Assembly (NCBI GenBank): GCA_026874595.1
Contig: CM049316.1
Span: 54,569,676 to 54,633,675 of the forward strand
Source: Sipunculus nudus
Taxonomy: Eukaryota; Annelida; Sipuncula; Golfingiida; Sipunculidae
Direction of reading: 5' to 3'
Length of the DNA: 64,000 nucleotides
How positions within the stretch are numbered: the stretch's first letter is position 1; each line of letters starts with the position of its first letter. Shown in pieces: positions 39,130 to 47,983 of this stretch. A program made the translations under genes and the position numbers. The notes beneath the pieces are model-generated. The model was not told where the DNA came from. It saw only the letters and a list, made by a program, of their open reading frames with translations, and made no database searches.

Positions 39130-40623
39130 ACAGGCCTGCTGTTATTTAACTAGCAGACAAAGCGCATGCAAAATTGGTATTTTGCACAGCACTTGTGGCC
39201 TGACAGGCTGTTTTCTGTTGTAAACACAGAGCCACAGGTCCCTGCCTTCATTTATCTAGTGGACGGGACAAGGCTACACCTGATGGTAGGTGCCTATTCC
39301 AGTGCCCCCCCCCCCCCCCCCCCCCCGTGCAATTGTTTCAAGCAGCAGTGTACATGCATGTGTTACATCATCACTGGTGCAAGACCACTTGACACACACG
39401 ACCACTGGGTACAGGCAGCGTTGTTGCCAAGGTAACACACTGGACTGTTTCAGCTGGCCAGGCTCATGTATCACATTTCCGCTGGGCGCCAGTAAGTTGA
39501 CACTGAATATGTAACAGTTTGTTGCGGATCCACAACTGTGATACGATCACAGTTGTGGGAATGGCCTGTACAGTTAGGCCTTATAATGGTGAAATGGTAG
39601 ACACTGGTAGAAGGCACCAAAAAAACTCTTAAAACTACTAAACATACACACCAAAATGCATCCGTTAGTGTCTTTGGTAGTAAATGGGTCTTTCTCGCAA
39701 CTTTACCACTTTCTTACCTTAATATATTAATGAAATATTATCCCTAACGATCCTTATAAGCCTGCCGTGATTTAAACATAACAATATACAGGAATTTGTA
39801 ATGAGCGGACATTGATTGACTGGTACCCGGCACCGAGATCTATTATCGCCTGCTTTTTCCAGCTCAAACAGCGATAGGATAAGAGCGGGTTCCCAGTCTA
39901 ACTCCCGTTGCAAAGGACTGTGGGTCATTTAATGTAATCATGGCAGCATGTTCTCTACGTAAACACATCAGCTCTTGGCAAAATTATGGATAAGTAGGGC
40001 TATTGAGCATTATTTTGGTGCCAATACTTTACAGATGTTTAATAAAACATCCAAAGACAACAAAAAGGTAATTATTTTATGTTGACACCGCTTGAAATAT
40101 CAATTAAACAATTCCAAAGGGGTCTCCTATTTGGAACCTTACGAGGCGTTTTCCTAAGAGTCGTTCCCAAGACGTTGTTGACGGAGAGGAGCAGAGCAGA
40201 TCGGAATCACACGTCTTGGGCCGAGACAATGTAACAGTGTGCAGGGCACACTAGTAGCCTGAAACAATCACCAGCCAATCACCCCGAGCTTGACAACAGG
40301 CTAAACGTCCTCAAAGTGGGTACATCGTCGCCACCTGCATGCGCTCCTGTCCGCTAGATTAATGAAGGCAGGGACCTGTGGCTCTGTGTACAATCGAGCC
40401 ACAACTGTGTCTACGTCCTGTACCATTGTAAAGGAGGGTGCAAGGTGCTGTCGGGCGATAATGGGAGTAGTTAATTAAAATTAGCCGTGTCACAAGTCAT
40501 TTCTAATGGGATGTGAGTAACAAGAATATGTATAAAACAAAGGGGGATTTCCAGCTTTAAAAGCGAACTGCATCCCTAAAACTCTTGAGTCAGAAAGTTT
40601 TATCACTTACTCCCTGAATGCAT
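24423..40623 (-). CDS. RPUSD2: RPUSD2-like RNA pseudouridine synthase (complete, 9 coding exons)
   Basis: Enzyme of the RluA/RPUSD family, which isomerises uridine to pseudouridine in RNA. Coding exons in gene order: 40611-40623, 37690-37808, 36941-37041, 28833-29005, 28339-28480, 26548-26738, 25824-25915, 24889-25335, 24423-24497. All junction phases agree and give 450 residues. The order seen is: GLRKVYP-like entry (read RLRKVYPYF), an S4-like segment (AAGRLKVNGEPV), RHEPPV, NKPASMPVHP, the catalytic motif HRLDVLTSG with Asp141, KEYICRV, GRTHQIRVHL, NDQLYNTEAWGP, then the family-specific tail with DPLCEEC, LHALRYTGP and a final TPVEER. These match human RPUSD2 in order. The N-terminus is much shorter than the human one. 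An extra Cys/His cluster follows the catalytic domain. Introns of up to 7.9 kb hold transposons. Confidence 0.92.
24889..25335 (-). CDS. RPUSD2: RPUSD2-like exon 8 (C-terminal extension, Cys/His-rich)
   Basis: 447 nt, phase 0 at both ends, between TTTCAG and ACA|GTTAAG. Contains a basic KARRRPRK run, then a cluster of Cys and His residues (about HCSEHFHCTSCHC), a charged linker, and the conserved DPLCEEC and LHALRYT motifs. The donor GTTAAG is weak but the next exon continues the family motif exactly. Confidence 0.85.
25336..25823 (-). other. RPUSD2-like intron, no recognised content
   Basis: 488-nt AT-rich intron between the donor after the 25824-25915 exon and the acceptor of exon 8. I see nothing else in it. 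Confidence 0.6.
25824..25915 (-). CDS. RPUSD2: RPUSD2-like exon 7
   Basis: Acceptor CATTTTCCAG, then GC TTT CCT ATT CTG AAT GAC, completing Gly. Encodes GFPILNDQLYNTEAWGP and ends GAT GAG|GTATCA. The segment matches the late RluA-family motif G-x-P-I-x-x-D-x-x-Y. Confidence 0.9.
26548..26738 (-). CDS. RPUSD2: RPUSD2-like exon 6 (GRTHQIRVHL motif)
   Basis: Acceptor TTTGCCTAG, then T GGT CAG GTG GTA TGT. Ends CAC CTT G|GTGAGT. Encodes the RNA-binding/active-site-supporting motif GRTHQIRVHLQHLG typical of RluA synthases, and AVRADGKPSRT upstream. Confidence 0.92.
26773..28124 (-). mobile_element. Family D Helentron-like element with 177-bp tandem array
   Basis: On the - strand it starts after a T run with a large hairpin, ATGCCCCCGCCAC-AAA-GTGGCTGGGGCAT, then CCGTC-type repeats, a central array, an inner TGCCCCAGGCAGGGGCAT repeat, a perfect hairpin GTGTCG-TTC-CGACAC, and CTAG|TTT at the tip. 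This is the same end plan as family C. It lies in the intron between exons 6 and 5. Confidence 0.7.
26860..28050 (-). repeat. Tandem array, ~177-bp unit, seven copies
   Basis: The anchor GAACTCGATCTGTAACTGG recurs at about 26902, 27082, 27262, 27424, 27604, 27778 and 27955. Each unit has the same order of a GGTCAAC block, this anchor, an ATCTGCAGGCATTG block and a CATGAAATTTTCTATG block. Confidence 0.9.
28339..28480 (-). CDS. RPUSD2: RPUSD2-like exon 5 (catalytic HRLDxxTSG)
   Basis: Acceptor TTTTGTTGTAG, then CT CTT CAT CGC TTA GAT. Encodes LHRLDVLTSGILIFCKN with the catalytic Asp141, then KEYICRVAGKFP, and ends CCT GA|GTAAGT. Confidence 0.95.
28833..29005 (-). CDS. RPUSD2: RPUSD2-like exon 4
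   Basis: Acceptor TTAATTCACAG, then G CAT GAG CCA CCA. Encodes RHEPPVLATQIQIVHEDD, then VNKPASMPVHPSGRFHYN, and ends ATC AAA C|GTAATA. The next exon restores Pro-Leu-His-Arg-Leu-Asp, as in the human protein. Confidence 0.93.
29700..29974 (+). repeat. Fragment of family B-type sequence
   Basis: Contains the TCACATGTGAACT block, CCAGTGCGTCCATCTGTG and TTTTGCACAAATGTAGC, the same order as 8710-8870 in family B copy 1. No element ends are present. Confidence 0.55.
29975..32366 (-). mobile_element. Family A-type element, copy 3 (3' end only)
   Basis: The left edge is the reverse of a family A 3' end (CAAGTGGCCCATGAGC, then CGCTCAGCTG). The other end is missing: the last recognisable unit stops near 32366. 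The interior is a tandem array unlike copies 1 and 4. Confidence 0.55.
30181..32366 (-). repeat. Tandem array, ~336-bp unit, seven copies
   Basis: The anchor GGTGGCGCCACCAGTCTGCA or a close variant recurs at about 30181, 30521, 30849, 31187, 31523, 31861 and 32199. Each unit includes AACTGATGGAACA, CCCCATAGCTC, GGTAACAGAGACC and GATTTGTGCCCTGTTAACAG. Confidence 0.92.
32974..32992 (+). repeat. Poly-G run
   Basis: An uninterrupted G run of about 19 bases. Other long G/C runs are at about 6207, 8550, 39305, 42791, 57545 and 61807. Length in assemblies is unreliable at such runs. Confidence 0.9.
33469..34823 (-). mobile_element. Family A element, copy 6 (1.36 kb form)
   Basis: On the - strand it starts after a T run with AGCTCAGCTGACTGTAAGTC and ends CAGCTGAGTGTCGAGG, CCCATGGG, TTCCTAG|TTT. 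The interior has repeated TGACCTTGACCTTTGACC blocks with GACCCCAAAATC, as in copy 2, but is about half as long. Confidence 0.7.
34984..36826. mobile_element. hAT-like DNA transposon, non-autonomous
   Basis: Ends CAGGGTTGGG and TGCCAACCCTG with GGCTGCCCAAAA/CCCTGCCCAAAA subterminal repeats. Flanks GTCATATC (34976-34983) and GTCATAAC (36827-36834) are an 8-bp duplication with one difference, as expected for hAT. About 1.84 kb. It contains a nested MITE and no transposase frame. It lies 115 bp from RPUSD2 exon 3. Confidence 0.8.
35142..35466. mobile_element. PIF/Harbinger-like MITE, copy 2, nested in the hAT element
   Basis: 325 bp, TTA at both sides (35139-35141 and 35467-35469). TIRs contain GGTATGGTTCTCAGGCAC and the mirrored GTGAGAACCATACC. 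Same length as the copy at 5418-5742. Confidence 0.85.
36941..37041 (-). CDS. RPUSD2: RPUSD2-like exon 3 (S4-like segment)
   Basis: Acceptor TTCTTTGTAG, then phase-0 GAT AAA GCT TTA GCT GCA GGA AGA. Encodes DKALAAGRLKVNGEPVDAEY and ends CAC AG|GTATAT. Corresponds to the small S4-type RNA-binding segment before the catalytic domain. Confidence 0.9.
37042..37689 (-). other. RPUSD2-like intron, no recognised content
   Basis: About 650 nt, AT-rich, between the exons at 37690-37808 and 36941-37041. No repeat family or RNA recognised. Confidence 0.6.
37690..37808 (-). CDS. RPUSD2: RPUSD2-like exon 2
   Basis: Acceptor TTTGTTTCTGTAAAG, then GG CTG AGG AAA GTG TAC CCG. Encodes LRKVYPYFMEYVAG and RWRGRTVRDVVLTEF, and ends TAT TGG|GTGAGA in phase 0. 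Human RPUSD2 has GLRKVRPYYFEF at this point. Confidence 0.92.
38077..38137 (+). repeat. tRNA-derived SINE head
   Basis: A-box-like GTGGTCTAGGGGTAGAG and B-box-like GAGTTCAAATC at tRNA spacing, with a possible GGCTT/AAGCC acceptor pair. Not a functional tRNA: the B box departs from GGTTCGA and the arms do not pair well. The SINE body probably continues to about 38340. Confidence 0.65.
39092..39126. repeat. (TA)n microsatellite
   Basis: An uninterrupted TA run of about 35 bases. Confidence 0.95.
39224..40389. mobile_element. Inverted-repeat element with ~46-bp TIRs
   Basis: ACACAGAGCCACAGGTCCCT and its continuation at 39224-39270 are mirrored by the sequence ending GGCTCTGTGT at 40389, with only scattered differences over about 46 bp. 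About 1.17 kb, more GC-rich than its surroundings, no coding frame. It lies in RPUSD2 intron 1, 222 bp from the first exon. Superfamily unknown. Confidence 0.65.
39530..39558. repeat. Perfect 13-bp stem hairpin
   Basis: CCACAACTGTGAT, loop ACG, ATCACAGTTGTGG. Located inside the inverted-repeat element. Confidence 0.9.
40611..40623 (-). CDS. RPUSD2: RPUSD2-like first coding exon (13 nt)
   Basis: ATG CAT TCA GGG A|GTAAGT. The phase-1 A joins GG of exon 2 to give Arg. An in-frame TGA lies 12 bases upstream of this ATG, so no longer open frame exists here. The donor is consensus. The alternative is that this exon is non-coding and translation starts at a Met further in; the phase match and upstream stop favour the call. 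Confidence 0.55.
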
Positions 40624-40641
40624 TGGGCCAGAATGTCAGAG

Positions 40642-40690
40642 TGCCGGTGGCGACGATACGCATGCGCATGACAGTGGCAACCAATCAAAA
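40642..40690 (-). promoter_or_regulatory. Likely RPUSD2 core promoter: NRF1-like and CCAAT motifs
   Basis: On the - strand, TGCGCATGCG (40659-40668) matches the core of the NRF1 palindrome, and an inverted CCAAT (ATTGG, 40681-40685) lies just upstream. Both sit 40-65 bp upstream of the putative first coding exon, a typical TATA-less housekeeping arrangement. Motif matches are seen; function is inferred. Confidence 0.5.
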
Positions 40691-41599
40691 CTCCTAGAGA
40701 ACTTTGTTTGTAAACACAAGTTAAGCACCTGCTTGGCGGGACTTTGGGCCAAACAAGTTTTCGATTTTCAGAAATGTTCACTGAAAATACATGTAGGCTT
40801 ACATTTTTTTTTGCAAAATGCTTTTTTTATGTTATAATTTCATTAATCGACTTTGCTGATTCCCGTTTATAAACGACATGCAAAACTGAGCCTATAAACT
40901 GAGAATTTTATACTTGCATAGGTGTTTGCAACATGAATTTCCGAATTTTCTAAAATTACATTACATACATTACATTTTATTTCTTATAGAGCGCAACATA
41001 TGAAAACAAGCACAGCTTTATCAGATGCGCTTCACTTAGATTTGAAACTAGCTAAGCTGTTCTCGGACTTTAAATGATAGGTAGACTGTTCCATACTTTA
41101 GGTCCATAGTAATAGCAATTAATATAGGTTTAGAAATTAATTTATTATAATTAACTACGACATGTGTAAGTGGATTAAGAATTTAAGGAGATAAGGCCTT
41201 CTACTGCCTGGTCAACGTGTTAATTCCTGTCCCTCTTTAGACTGGGTGCAGATGATTTTAATTTGTTTACTTTGACTCTTTATTAATGTCATAGACATTC
41301 CTACGCAAGCTGGACACATTATGTGTACTGAAATTATTTTGTATGAATAAACATACTTTCATGATAAAACAATATTAATCATCGTTCATGTTAATCATAT
41401 CACTCTAGGTTTTTTATTTATTATTTTGCAAATTTTAATATGACAGCTAATTAAAATTTTTTAATCTATATGGGAATAGAGTTCAGGTACAAATGACTCT
41501 GTAAGGACGGAAACATTACATATTTTTATCGCATTTTTTTGTTGTTGTAGTAAACGTAAAAGGAATGTAAACGTAAAAGGTAAAGGTTGGCGTTTATAG
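40691..41599. other. Intergenic sequence, nothing firmly identified
   Basis: AT-rich. ATTACATTACATACATTACA followed by TTATAGAGCGCAACA near 40957-40995 may be a repeat, but I see no second copy in the window. Confidence 0.4.
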
Positions 41600-41607
41600 T
41601 CTGATAT

Positions 41608-42822
41608 CAGTGGCGTAGAAAAGTTCTTTTTTTCATCGGGAGGTATGATTGGTGCGATACTTTTTTTTCAAAGTGAATTGATGCAATTTGGTTAATACTT
41701 TTAGGGATATTTTGATTAAAATGAATGTTCGAATTACCATTGAATATGACATATAGGCAGCGGAAATCTTGTGCTTCTAAAGGTAAAGCGTCGTGTGAAG
41801 AGCGTAATAATTATATGACTGGTAGTGGGATTGTTTTTGGTTTTTGACTTTTGTTTACTGAGCTAAATTTCAGAAATGCTTAGCAATAACTGGCTGTTTC
41901 CATTGTCGTGTAGTCGGGACGTTACACAGGCACAATCCACAACATTTAACCATTAAATTTTGACTTCAGATCCAGACTTCAAACTGAGATTTCATTAAGA
42001 CAAACATACCAAGGACCTTTTAATTGTCACTATTAGTTCATTTCATAAAGAAGTTCAAATTTTGTAATAATAGCCATACTGATCGCCATGAAACTTAATT
42101 TATTCAGAGGATGAACTTCAGCAGTTTCACAACACTGATTATGCCACCTTTATATTTTCCCACTGTTTTATCAAACAAATGTTTTCAACTGAAAAGGTAA
42201 TACAAGAGAAAATATTATTCAAACGTGTTGTTGTTAGGAAGAATGATAGCCCCCAATTTCTTAATTTGCGACTTAATTTCTTAATTTGCAATTGGAAAAT
42301 TGTTGAATACATATCTTAGGAAGAAATGTGCTACACTTATTAAGTAAGCAGATTTTCTCTATGCTTATGATCTTGTCAAGCATGTGATATTTTATGTTTG
42401 CTTGTTAGATGATGGGTTTACATTTGTCTATGATAATGATCACCGGCATGCAAAGGGTTTAAAGATTTACAAAATAATTGGTTTCGTTCTTTGATTTAGT
42501 TCAGTAATAGGCGCTGTTAAGCCAAAGGTGACCAACCCTGGTTGACTAATGTGGTAACTTACTGTTTTTTTCCAGCATATTTGTGGGTTTCCCTCTGCCA
42601 CTTTTTAAAAAATCCAAGCATTTTTGTAGCAAAAACTGAAGACTAGACATTTTAATTATGAATTTTTTGGCTGGGTTTTAAAGTGTGAAAATCCGCATTT
42701 TATCCAAAACACAGTCAAAACATTGGGGGGGGTATAATGCAATGGGCCATACCCCTCTTATCAAATATTGGGGGTATATATAGTTATATACCCCCCCCCC
42801 CCCCCCGGGATCTACGCCTATG
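41608..42822. mobile_element. hAT-like DNA transposon with perfect 8-bp target duplication
   Basis: Starts CAGTGGCGTAGA and ends TCTACGCCTATG, with TCTGATAT immediately outside both ends (41600-41607 and 42823-42830). The 1.2 kb interior has no transposase frame, so it is a non-autonomous derivative. Confidence 0.9.
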
Positions 42823-43055
42823 TCTGATATCACCTACGATGTCAGTCTCATACGACTTTACACTTTGCCTTTCTGGTCTATTGGGCCTAGCTGTTCATTC
42901 TTGTAGCTTTAATTTTCTGGGTTCCCTATGAAGCATACAACCAAAGCTGTTATGTAAGGCGTCAGAAGGGTATTCGTCCAGTACCCATATACTTCTGGGT
43001 GAAGAGAGCACCCCCTTGTGGTAAAGACTGGCTGGATGTCTTGGTGCGGAAGGCG

Positions 43056-43135
43056 GTCAGAACGGGATTCGAACCCACAACCTTCCGGTCACGAGTCCAG
43101 CACCTGACCCTAACCACCACGCTTTGGTTTGATTT
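43056..43135 (-). repeat. tRNA-derived SINE head
   Basis: On the - strand, A-box-like GTGGTTAGGGTCAGGTGCT and a full B box GGTTCGAATCCC. The middle reads GACTCGTGACC, which could once have been an anticodon loop. The run-on into unrelated sequence marks it as a SINE and not a tRNA gene. Confidence 0.7.
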
Positions 43136-44620
43136 GAGACAGGTGTATTTGCATTTAAATGCACTAAATTGCATTTGAACCCACCCTACTCTAGGCTGAA
43201 GTACAACTACACGCCCAGCTTGTTACTTCATAGACATTTACAGAAGTTAATCAATGTTAGTCCAAGAAATTAGTAATTATTCCACTAGTCACAGTGTAAT
43301 CATTTATTCCTTTGACTATGATCAGCACATATACAAAACCTAATCTAAATTCATTGAGAGGATCGGACATATTGTGTAGCCGGACAAACAGGTAGACAAA
43401 CACAGGTGACAAAAAATAAATGGTCATCGGCGAGGCGGCTTTAACCTGCCGTATGAGTAAGTGGTGGCAGTGGGATGTCCGTGCTCCGCCGTGGGCGCAC
43501 CTGCTTCGCTGTTTGTATTGCTTGTGGCGCCATCTGGGCTGTAAACATAGAATCACTGTAGAATGCTTTGAGCCTCTAACTCACACATGGCGTGACAATC
43601 TGGGTCACTCAAATTTTATGGCTCTGACACTGGACCAGCTGTAATACTTCACTGAAACAGCACAATTGTCCCAGCAATGATACTGAATATATAAAACCGC
43701 AGAGGAGCCGACGACCAACCCCAGAAATTGGACTACGGCACAGTCATATGATGCGGCTGTGACGGCGGTGTCATCCCTTGTAAAGTGGTTGGTTTCCCGG
43801 TCGGCCTTCTGTGCAGACAATATCACTGAGAACTAGAGTATAGGTCTTAATTTCCAGCACTGAGAGGGCTATTTCTGACCAGACTGGTTGAAGTTCTGTT
43901 GGATCTGTACTACTGGTGTTTTACAAGTGTCATATGGTAAGCTATTTACTGGACGGAACCGCAGGAAAAAGCTTGTTTCCCACTGTTCCCTTTGGTGCAG
44001 AAACTCTGAAAGTGGTTACTACCAATAATATTAATTGACAAAATAGTTGCCTTGACAAGGGACGCAAGTTCTTGGACTTTGAGTGGGAAGCAGGAAGGAG
44101 TAGAACTAAATTTATACTGGTCACAGCTTATATTGATGATAACTCAGAAATAAATTTTTAAAGTGTTAAATATTTCAATCAAGAATATACAAAAAAGTAA
44201 ACACTGCCGGTTTACTTCTTTTGAATTTCTGCATTATTTTTAATACTAATAGAAATGTAGGTTATTTGTTGTAAATAATTACTGCTTGTACCTTGTAATA
44301 CATTATCTCAGAATTATGTAAGTGTCATTCCATTCTCTTAAAAGAAGTTGTATTTGTTGTTAGATATCATAAGATAAAAATTTTAACAGTTAATTTGAAA
44401 TGATTTGTTAATGTTTGAAAATATAACAAACTATTCCTGCAACTGACCACAGGATTGTGTGGTACTGGTGCAGCCAAGAAAAGCTAGTGTAAGAATGAAA
44501 TGCCTAAAAGACCAAGAAAACAAACCCTCAGTAACTGTTCTTCCTATGTGTAGAAGTATAGGTGTTTAATGGGTCTCCTCACCTGGTAATGAATGAGACC
44601 TGTTGACTAGATTACTTATA
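43136..44620. other. Intergenic, no recognised gene
   Basis: Several overlapping short open frames occur on both strands around 43250-43830, but none has splice-bounded coding character or a recognisable domain. Confidence 0.4.
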
Positions 44621-44797
44621 CAGTAACACCTTTAAATTAAGACCACCAATGGGACCTTGATACAGTGGCCCCATTTTCAAGGTGGTGGTCTAAGTAAGGT
44701 CTTGTATAAAAAGCAAAAAGAACCAGGGCCTTGAACAAGTGGTCCTTAATTTGAGGTGGTGGCTTAACTGAGGCGGTCATTAGGTGAGGTTTTACTG
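44621..44797. mobile_element. Pogo/Tigger-like MITE, 177 bp
   Basis: TA|CAGTAACACCTTTAAATTAA at the left and GTGAGGTTTTACTG|TA at the right. GGTGGTCTTAA-type blocks recur inside. Ends resemble those of the 908-bp element at 50497. Confidence 0.65.
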
Positions 44798-44913
44798 TAT
44801 CAAATTCAAATGTAATCTTATACTTAGTTACTGGTCATATATATAGGAAAATCATTAGTAGTGGAAAGGACTGCAGTAATTGCTTATATTTAATGCTTCA
44901 GACTTAATATTTT

Positions 44914-45156
44914 TTAGTAATTAGTAAAAGGTTCATAAACATGTCTATTATCAATACCCATTTGTTTATACAAATCAGTGTATGTATTAAACACTGGATG
45001 GTCTGGACCACTGGTGGAGTAACCTTTAGGCTCCATTGTTGTTATTGTACCATCCAGAAATGCTGTGTCATAATCCTCTGTGGTGTTATATTGATTTGCT
45101 TCTGATGTACTTTCTTTTATTAATAATGCGTAAACATTAGTATGCATACCTGAGGA
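44914..45156 (-). CDS. Orphan terminal exon: Tyr-rich tail-like frame (80 codons + stop)
   Basis: Acceptor GTATATGTCCACAG, then phase-0 TCC TCA GGT ATG. Open to TAA with a mixed protein-like composition: SEANQYNTTEDYDTAFLDG, then DHPVFNTYTDLYKQMG and VYEPFTNY. Tyr, Asp, Thr and Pro are frequent, as in a receptor cytoplasmic tail. ATTAAA lies about 20 bases past the stop (44889-44894). I find no upstream partner exon in the window. It may be a real last exon of a gene nested on this strand, or a duplicated gene fragment. Confidence 0.4.
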   Translation of the reverse strand, partial: SSGMHTNVYALLIKESTSEANQYNTTEDYDTAFLDGTITTMEPKGYSTSGPDHPVFNTYTDLYKQMGIDNRHVYEPFTNY

Positions 45157-45258
45157 CTGTGGACATATACAACTGATTTTCACTCCTGAGTTGGAGTTTA
45201 TAATACAATTCATATATGTATACACAGATAGGCCTAATCATAATACAGTAGTCTTTTT

Positions 45259-47897
45259 AGCTCAGCTGACTATAAGTCATCTGAGCTACAGTCGTGGTCC
45301 ATTGTCCGTCGTCCGTCTGTCTGTCTGTCCGTCCATCCGTCCGTCCGTCCGTAGATGTGGCACGTTTTGAAACCACAAGACCTAGGAATCCAAAAATCAG
45401 CATAAAGTTAGATGTCCCCAAGATCTCCTACCAAGCCGAAAACTGGGTCTTTGCGACTACGTTCCTTTGAGAAATTAAGGAAAAACCTCAATTTTTTATT
45501 AAAAACCTATTTTAACACTTCAAAAGTGCCTAATATCAAAACCACTGATCTGTTTTTCCTCATATTTACCATAAATATTGCTCTATATAGTTCCTATGTA
45601 CATGCCAGAAATTATGTCTGTATTATATAATTTAAAAAAGTTATGGGCCCAAACATAATGCATTCTGTAAAAAATCAGGACAGATATTTAATCACTTAAC
45701 ACAAAACATGTTAAAGCTATGGACTTTTTTTTCCAGTAATATAACTTAAATTAATTAAAATTAAATTGTATACCCAAAATTAGATCAAAATCTTTTAAAT
45801 TTTTTAAAATATTAACAAAAATAAAAAATTGGTACCTTAAATTTTGCCCAACTTTGACCATGGCACGTTTTTTTCCTGTAAGTACTGTGGATTTAATTTT
45901 CACAGCATGTTTATGTAAGCATTTTGTCTAATAACACCAAAAATTTGAAACTAGTTGATCAAAAACTGTAGATTTTATTCAAGTTTTCAAGCACCATGTA
46001 ACATATTGTTTACATTAAGCTAGTGTTATGCAGTTTGCAAGAGCTCAGTTCCCCAGCTTCAGCTCTCAGTTCCTAAAATTTGGCATACAATTAGATGTCT
46101 CCAAAATCCCCTACCATGCCAAGAATTTGGTCACTAGAACTTAATACCTTCGAGATATTAATGAAAAACTTCATTTTTCCATTAAAAACCCATTGTTACA
46201 CTTCAAGACTGCCTAATATCAAAACCACTGGTCTGACTTTAATCATATATAATATATATATTTTTCTATACTTTCTCTATGCACATGTCAGAAATGATGT
46301 CAGTATTGTGTAATTGTTTTAAGTTATGGGCCCAAACATAATGCACTTTGTAAAAAATCAAGAAATATATTTACTCCCTTAACAAGGGGATTGCTAAGCT
46401 AGAGATTTTTTGTCAGGGATGTAACATTATTTAATCAAGATTCAGTTGAATACCCAAAATTAGTTCTGAATTTTTCAAATTTTATAAGTTATTAGTATAA
46501 ATATAAAATTAGTACCTTAAATTTTGCCCAACTTTGACCATGGCTCGTTTGTTTCCTGTGAACACTGTTGATATAATTTTCATATCATGCACACATAAGG
46601 ATTTCAGCTTTTTAGTTTAGAAAGCTGAAAGAAATTGGCCAAAAATTGTAGCTTTTATTAATGTTTTTATGAGACCATGTCAGACCTTGGCTCTCTCAAG
46701 CGCCTCCTGAGTCACCTGTATGTTGACCTTGTTGAACTTTCAGCAAATTATGCATGCTTGAGGCGAGGCATTCACTGGGGCAGCCAGGCAGCTTATGGCC
46801 AGCCACAGTTGATCCAAGTGTCCAACCCAACTCATCTAGTAGTTTTATCCAACAACATAACAATAAACAATAAATTAATAAATTTTTATTGGATTTTAAT
46901 AACAAATTAAAGAAAAATAGAAAAGGAATTTGTTAGTTTATAATAACAGGAAATTAACTTGCAGTTACTGTTAATATAAGAATCTTGTATCGATGGATAG
47001 AATGTCACATATTCCAAATAACACCATGCAGTATTTTTCAGTCCAGTTTTAATGATAAAAAAGTAAATCATTTTATTCATTACTACCGGTAATCATTAGG
47101 GATCATATGAAGGAAGTTAATGATCAACAAAGATTCAGTTGATAATATTAATCTAGATTCTTACTGTGTCTAGTGTGTACACTGATGTGAAATTAGTCCA
47201 AAATGAATATATAACATTTATTTTTTTTTAATATAAACAAAAGCCATAAAACCAGGCACTTAAAATCATTATTTAAATGTGTGAATTTTGTATATTCTGG
47301 ATTCTCAACATCATTGTTTGATGAAAACTATATAAATACCAGACATGGTGTGAATACTTTGCAATTGTATTTAAATACGAATATGAATATGTACTCCATT
47401 ATAAAATTTCTTGCATAAAGAATGGTAATTCAGGTAAAAATGAAAGTATATGAATACCAGTGCAAATACTTTCAAAATGTATTCATGAATGCATTCATGA
47501 ATATATTCTTTAATATTATTTTAATAATCTTTTCAGTTATATTTCATTTTAAAAAATCATACGATTCTCTTATTATTTTTAATAAAAATTATATTTGGGA
47601 CATTATTTGTAATTTTTTTTTAATAAATAGTTATACTCATATTATATGTTCTGCTTATAAGTTATATGGCCAAGTCAAAATCTGTTTAACAGTAGTACTC
47701 CATTTGTTAATAAAATAAATGAAATCAATCTTCTTCCCCGTCTCCAAAGGTACTATCAAAATCATACATAAGCTAAACAACAACAACTCATAATACAGCT
47801 TATATTTATTACTACACAAAACCAGCATGTGCCTCATTTCTAAATCATATTTTTTATCATACATAACAGCTGAGCGCCGTGACCCATAGGTCCCTTG
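45259..47897 (+). mobile_element. Family A element, copy 4 (uninterrupted reference copy)
   Basis: T run, AGCTCAGCTGACT/AGTCATCTGAGCT hairpin, CCGTCC repeats, a 2.3 kb interior, CAGCTGAGCGCCGTGACCC, ATAGGTCCCTTG, TTT. The interior follows copy 1 (16261-18663) block for block. It ends 86 bp before the putative GALNS 5' exon boundary. Confidence 0.8.
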
Positions 47898-47983
47898 TTT
47901 ATATCATACAGTGTTGTGTTTGATTAAGTTTTCTTGTGTTTATGTAATGCTACATTTGCTGAGTATAAGGATATGTTTTTCAG

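Noticed and set aside
43056-43135. tRNA gene
   Set aside because: A and B boxes are present but the arms do not fold into a full cloverleaf by eye and the sequence continues as a dispersed repeat; SINE head is the better call. The same applies at 38077 and 48450.
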